Shown here in pieces: positions 60,399-64,000 of a stretch of 64,000 nt of DNA. Position numbers and translations under genes: made by a program. Positions within the stretch are counted from its first letter, which is position 1. The number at the start of each line of letters is the position of its first letter. This DNA is from Streptomyces sp. ISL-10 (GTDB taxonomy: Bacteria; Actinomycetota; Actinomycetes; Streptomycetales; Streptomycetaceae). The notes below the pieces were generated by a model, which saw only the letters and a list, made by a program, of their open reading frames with translations, did not search any database and was not told the origin of the DNA. The stretch is taken from NCBI RefSeq assembly GCF_018614575.1, contig NZ_JAGGOJ010000040.1:1-64000 (forward strand), in the 5' to 3' direction.

Positions 60399-61625
60399 AT
60401 GAGCTTTTCCGTCGGGGCGCGGCGCGTTCTCCTCGCAGCGCCCCCACTCGTCCTGTCCGCCCTGCTCGCTCTGCTCGCCCTGGTCATCGTCCCCGCCGGC
60501 CCCGCCCATGCGTACAACGGGAGCACCTCGGCGTGTGCGCTCCAGGGGACGACGGGCTACACCGACGAGGGCCAGCAGACCGACTACAACCGGTTCATCA
60601 ACCCGACGGGCACCAAGCGCGTAGGCGTGCTCTACGTGGACTTCCCGGACGCCGTCGGGACCACCCTGCCCCTCACCCCCTACTACAACCAGATCTCCGG
60701 CGCGGCCCAATGGCTGTGGGACGCCTCCTACGGCAAGACCTGGTTGGACATGCAGGTCCCGAACGGCAACTGGGTGCGCATGCCGAAGAACTCCAACGAG
60801 TACAACTGGGAGCGCGGATTCTCCTGGAACACGCACCAGACCTACGTCAAGGACGCGCTCACCGGCGCCGCGAATGCGGGCGTCAACCTGGCCAACTACG
60901 ACATGTTCTACATCGTGCCGACCAGCACCGCGGCCGCGATCGCTCACTCCCCGACCTTCGTCCAGGACCCCAACAACGTGACCTGGGTCTGGAACACACC
61001 GACGCAGAGCTGGGTGAAAATCCACTCGGCTGTGACCTTCGGTCAGGACATCTGGACATCGGGCTACAAGGTCGCTGTCCATGAGACAGGCCACACCTTC
61101 GGCCTGCCCGACCTCTACGCCTTCAGCGGCACGCTGCACCAGTACGTCGGCGGCTGGGACGTCATGGGCAACATGAGCGGCCCGGCCCCGCAGTACTTCG
61201 GCTGGCACGCGTGGAAGTTCGGCTGGATCAATGACAACCAGGTCTCCTGTCTGTCCATGAATGGCACGTACTCCACCACCCTGAAGGGAGTGGAGTACTG
61301 GGGCAGCGCCTACAAGCTGGCGGTGATCAGGACCAGCGCCACCACCGCCTACGTCGCCGAGTCCCGCAAGGCCGTCAACAACGACTCCAACGCCTGCGCC
61401 ACAGGCGTGGTCATCTACAAGGTCGACACCTCCATCACCACCGGCAACGGGCCGATCCGGGTGGTGACCAATCCGAACGCCGCGGCGCCCACCGGGAGCT
61501 GCACCTCGCGGGACATGCAGACCTGGAAGCCCGGCCAGTATTTCCAGGACGACACCGCCCGCATCCGGATCTACGTGAACAGCTCCGATGCGCAGAACGA
61601 CACGGTCTGGACGTACAAGTGGTGA
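60399..61625 (+). CDS. Secreted zinc metalloprotease (M6-like)
   Basis: 408 residues; GGAGG 7 bases before the ATG. A signal peptide (hydrophobic 10-33, AHA cut after about 38) indicates export. The catalytic zinc motif is HETGHTFGLPD (228-238; HExxHxxGxxD), followed by GGWDVMGNMSG with the Met-turn. Domains and motifs fit the M6/immune-inhibitor-A-like family. The C-terminal part is beta-rich with four cysteines, probably forming disulphides. It likely digests extracellular proteins. Confidence 0.9.
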   Translation: MSFSVGARRVLLAAPPLVLSALLALLALVIVPAGPAHAYNGSTSACALQGTTGYTDEGQQTDYNRFINPTGTKRVGVLYVDFPDAVGTTLPLTPYYNQISGAAQWLWDASYGKTWLDMQVPNGNWVRMPKNSNEYNWERGFSWNTHQTYVKDALTGAANAGVNLANYDMFYIVPTSTAAAIAHSPTFVQDPNNVTWVWNTPTQSWVKIHSAVTFGQDIWTSGYKVAVHETGHTFGLPDLYAFSGTLHQYVGGWDVMGNMSGPAPQYFGWHAWKFGWINDNQVSCLSMNGTYSTTLKGVEYWGSAYKLAVIRTSATTAYVAESRKAVNNDSNACATGVVIYKVDTSITTGNGPIRVVTNPNAAAPTGSCTSRDMQTWKPGQYFQDDTARIRIYVNSSDAQNDTVWTYKW

Positions 61626-61793
61626 CCGCACAGCAGGGGATGTGTCGGATCAACGGGCGGTGTGTTCGGCGCGGCCTGCACCGGCCACGTCGACCCTGCG
61701 TGTCTCCAGCCGGGTTGGCATACGGCCTGGGCGGCCGAGAGCCGTTGGCAAAGGCCGCGAGAGGGCGGAAGAACTGATCCGCTTAACCGGCGC

Positions 61794-61830
61794 GGGGCTG
61801 GGTTGCCTGCTCGACAGGCAACCCAGCCCC
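61794..61830. terminator. Bidirectional terminator, perfect 16-bp stem
   Basis: GGGGCTGGGTTGCCTG (61794-61809), loop CTCGA, CAGGCAACCCAGCCCC (61815-61830), then TTCCCTC. It lies between the protease and pirin genes, which converge. Confidence 0.8.
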
Positions 61831-61845
61831 TTCCCTCAACGCAGG

Positions 61846-62811
61846 TCAGCGCACCCTCCCCCGCGGTTTCAGCGCCACAGGCGGGAGTTCGGGAGCGGGC
61901 AGCCGACCGCCCTCGTAGCCGTGGACCTCGCCGAAGCGGGTGCTCTGCATCCAGTCGTCGCGCGCCGCCTCGATCTCCTCGTGCGACCGGCCGATGAAGT
62001 TCCACCACATCACGATCTCCTCCTCGAACGGCTCCCCGCCCAGCAGCATCAGTCCGGCGTCGGACTCGGCGCGCAGGGGCAGTTGGGAACGGCCGCAGCC
62101 GAGGTAGAGCATCGAGCCGGGCAGCACCGGGACGCCGTCCACGTGGGCCTCGCCCGACATGGACAGCACCGCGTACTCGAAGTCCGGGTCGAGGGGCAGC
62201 ATGGTCTCCGCGCCGCGCGCCAGGGCGAGGTCCGCGCCGACGATCGGGGTGTACGTCGTACCCGGCGACGTCGCTCCGTCGAGGGTGCCGAGCACGACCG
62301 TCGCGGTCAGGCCGGGGGCCAAGACCTGCGGAAGATCGGTGTGGTGCTGGAAGTGCGGCTCGACCGTCCGGTGGGTGTCCGGCAGCGCCACCCAGAGCTG
62401 TGCGCCGTGCAGGAACCGGGCGTGCTTCTTGGGGCTCTCCTCCGAGTGGCTGATCGCCCTGCCCGAGGTCATCAGCCCCAGTTCCTTCGGGCCGATGGTC
62501 GCCAGGGAGCCTGTGCTGTCGCGGTGCAGCACCTCCCCCTCATGGAGCCAGCTGACGGTCTGCAGACCCATGTGCGGGTGCGGCGGGACCTGCATGCCGG
62601 GCTCGTCGGCGATGTCATCGGGGCCGTAGTGGTCGACGAAGGCCCACGCGCCCACCATGCGGCGGCCGAGGTTGGGCAGGAGCCGGCGGACCTCGGTGGA
62701 TTCGCCGAGCTGGACGCGGCGGGGGCTCAGGAGCTCGCGGACGGGCTCGGCAACGACAAAGCCCCGGCCGCCGCACACGGACAGGGCAGCCTGACGGTCG
62801 AGATTGCTCAT
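61846..62811 (-). CDS. Pirin-family protein
   Basis: 321 residues. The bicupin metal site is intact: PPHPHMG (His78, His80) and ISHSEES (His122, Glu124). PGMQVPPHPHMGLQTVSWLHEGEVLHRDS is the pirin signature. Pirins bind iron and some oxidise quercetin; in bacteria they are tied to redox or central-carbon control. The gene is divergent from the TPR gene and followed by a strong terminator. Confidence 0.93.
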   Translation of the reverse strand: MSNLDRQAALSVCGGRGFVVAEPVRELLSPRRVQLGESTEVRRLLPNLGRRMVGAWAFVDHYGPDDIADEPGMQVPPHPHMGLQTVSWLHEGEVLHRDSTGSLATIGPKELGLMTSGRAISHSEESPKKHARFLHGAQLWVALPDTHRTVEPHFQHHTDLPQVLAPGLTATVVLGTLDGATSPGTTYTPIVGADLALARGAETMLPLDPDFEYAVLSMSGEAHVDGVPVLPGSMLYLGCGRSQLPLRAESDAGLMLLGGEPFEEEIVMWWNFIGRSHEEIEAARDDWMQSTRFGEVHGYEGGRLPAPELPPVALKPRGRVR

Positions 62812-62937
62812 GGCCCCAACTTAGTTCCTGTGCGCCGCCCCGGTCCTTTCGTGGCCCCGACTTCCCGAAGTGGAATGGAGTGGACCGCTCCGCTGTTGAC
62901 GGGGGCGCCAGGCACGTGACCAGGAAAAGGGAAGCAC

Positions 62938-63282
62938 GTGAGCGAGACCTACTACGAGTTCGGGACGGCCGCCGAGAGGTGGAACCGGGCCCAGCTGTTC
63001 TTCGACGCCAAGGAGTACGTGACGGCCGTCCGTATCCTGCGCGGTCTGGTCGAGGAAGTGCCCGAGCAGGTGGCACCCCGGCTGCTGCTGGCCCGCGCCT
63101 ACTACCACTCGGCGCAGCTGCGCAGGGCCGAGACCGAGCTGCGTGCCGTCCTGGAGCGTGATCCGGTCGAGCACTACGCGCGGCTGATGCTCGGCCGCAC
63201 GCTGGAACGGCAGGGACGGCCGGACGAGGCGGCGCCCCATCTGCGGATGGCGGCGGCGATGGGCGGCGAGCAGCCGGCCTGA
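62938..63282 (+). CDS. Small tetratricopeptide-repeat protein
   Basis: 114 residues; GTG start with AAGGGA upstream. About three TPR units cover 12-110 (NRAQLFFDAKEYVTAVRILRGLV, PRLLLARAYYHSAQLRRAETEL, YARLMLGRTLERQGRPDEAAPHLRMA). It is probably a protein-protein adaptor; partner unknown. Streptomyces orthologues of this size are common and soluble. Confidence 0.88.
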   Translation: MSETYYEFGTAAERWNRAQLFFDAKEYVTAVRILRGLVEEVPEQVAPRLLLARAYYHSAQLRRAETELRAVLERDPVEHYARLMLGRTLERQGRPDEAAPHLRMAAAMGGEQPA

Positions 63283-63297
63283 CGTCCGGGCCACGCC

Positions 63298-63324
63298 CGT
63301 GAGCCGGGGCCGGCCCGGCTCACG
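63298..63324. terminator. Bidirectional terminator between TPR and permease genes
   Basis: CGTGAGCCGGG (63298-63308), loop GCCGG, CCCGGCTCACG (63314-63324), an 11-bp perfect stem. It overlaps the stop codon of the permease gene. Confidence 0.65.
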
Positions 63325-64000
63325 CCAGCAGCCAGGTGATCAGGGACAGCGAGCCCATGGACACGAACGTCGACATCAGGACCGTGTCCCTGGCCAGCGC
63401 GGTGTCGAGCCGGTACTCGGACGCGAAGATGAACGCGTTCTGCGCCGTCGGCAGACCCGCGCACAGCACGACCGCGAAAAGATCGTGTCCATCGAGGCCG
63501 AAGGCCCAGCGGGCGAGCGCGTAGGCGAGCAACGGCTGGACGACGGTCTTCAGGGCCACCAGCACCTGCCGTTCGGCGCGGCGAGCAACGGGCTGGAATG
63601 CCGTGGGCCGGGGCGGCGCGTCCGTCTTGTGGGCAAGGGGGCCGGCGGGCCGGGGCGGTGCGGCGGGCCTCTGGGCGAGCCGGCCGCCGGGCGGGGGCGG
63701 TGCGGCGGGCTTCTGAACGAGCGCCGAGGACCCGGACGGCCCCCCAGGTCCCGGCGCGAGCGAGCCGCCGACCGGGAGCGCGGCCGAGCGGGGCGGCGGC
63801 CCCGCGGGCTCCTGGGCGCCCGCGCCTCCGGGCCGGGGCCGCGGCTCGCCCGCCGGAGGCAGCTTCCCGCCCCGGCCTGCGTTCAGGGACATGCCCAGCG
63901 CGAACAGCGCGGCCGGAACCGCAGCGCCGCTGAGCATCCGCACCGGTTCCGTCACGGCGTGCGGCAGTTGCCAGCCCAGCGCGGCCACGGTGATCCCGGC
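63320..64000 (-). CDS. AEC-family (auxin efflux carrier-like) permease, 5' end outside window
   Basis: 227 residues of the C-terminal part are visible. Transport helices include LSGAAVPAALFALGMSLN at the start of the visible part, and after the insertion VLVALKTVVQPLLAYALARW, LFAVVLCAGLPTAQNAFIFASEY, and the final MSTFVSMGSLSLITWLLA. Between them, where relatives have a short loop, lie about 110 residues rich in Pro, Ala, Gly and Arg with internal similarity (RPAAPPRPAGPLA, KPAAPPPPGGRLA). AEC carriers export small organic acids or similar; substrate unknown. Confidence 0.88.
   Translation of the reverse strand, partial: AGITVAALGWQLPHAVTEPVRMLSGAAVPAALFALGMSLNAGRGGKLPPAGEPRPRPGGAGAQEPAGPPPRSAALPVGGSLAPGPGGPSGSSALVQKPAAPPPPGGRLAQRPAAPPRPAGPLAHKTDAPPRPTAFQPVARRAERQVLVALKTVVQPLLAYALARWAFGLDGHDLFAVVLCAGLPTAQNAFIFASEYRLDTALARDTVLMSTFVSMGSLSLITWLLA

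Noticed and set aside
1..64000. Possible tRNA/rRNA genes, CRISPR arrays, insertion sequences and integrase-linked attachment sites
   Set aside because: None could be seen; the only tandem repeats are inside genes or short, and no transposase or integrase frame was found.

Overview
The window is high-GC actinobacterial chromosome, almost certainly Streptomyces. Third codon positions are strongly G/C, start codons are often GTG, and many genes overlap by four bases (GTGA or ATGA). The gene content also fits: a SARP regulator, a large LuxR (LAL) regulator, a SpoIIE-type phosphatase, an RsbW-like kinase, a Streptomyces-style degenerate recombinase-like protein and an extracellular contractile injection system.

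Region 1 (1-13.1 kb) is the edge of a non-ribosomal peptide type cluster. A minus-strand operon runs SARP regulator, aldehyde dehydrogenase, stand-alone A-PCP, type II thioesterase, MbtH-like protein, P450, then an A-PCP-heterocyclisation NRPS that leaves the window at base 1. Divergent from it are a flavin-dependent tryptophan-type halogenase, a flavin reductase and a CPA2 antiporter. A-PCP, MbtH, P450 and thioesterase together look like a cassette that loads an aromatic amino acid, beta-hydroxylates it on the carrier and releases it. The halogenase and its reductase partner would chlorinate or brominate an indole. The Cy domain predicts an oxazoline- or thiazoline-type ring.

Region 2 (13.1-27.5 kb) holds housekeeping and stress genes: a cold-shock protein, a KtrB/KtrA potassium uptake pair, ArsR with a clipped SRPBCC partner, a DUF4142 protein, a SpoIIE phosphatase, MarR, GNAT, a polyprenyl synthetase, RNase HI, HtpX and PspAB. 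Two clearly decayed regulators (PucR/CdaR type and LysR type) and the truncated SRPBCC gene show local gene loss.

Region 3 (27.9-49.5 kb) is a phage-tail-like contractile injection system (eCIS). The order is sheath, tube, baseplate-hub chaperone-like protein, repeat/proline-rich protein, Pvc16_N/DUF4255 cap-like protein, small protein, CIS tube/LysM pair, hub, spike, PAAR-like tip, gp25, two large J-type baseplate proteins, tail protein I/beta-helix protein and DUF6519 protein. I recognise no AAA+ ATPase, tape measure or classical tail fibre. Next to it lie a zinc-ribbon protein with 35 consecutive prolines and a C-terminal membrane anchor, a 48-residue small gene and an M15-like peptidase with an SH3 domain. 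A BldD-like inverted repeat lies in front of the peptidase gene.

Region 4 (49.8-59.4 kb) has an RsbW-like ATPase, a LAL regulator, a recombinase-like N-domain protein and a complete five-gene branched-chain amino acid type ABC importer (livJ/K-H-M-G-F arrangement). A near-identical palindrome (TGTG(A/C)AATGTCACA) lies before both the LAL gene and the importer operon.

Region 5 (59.4-64 kb) has a 0.97 kb gap, a secreted metalloprotease of M6 style, a pirin, a TPR protein and the 3' part of an AEC-family permease with a long Pro/Ala-rich insertion.
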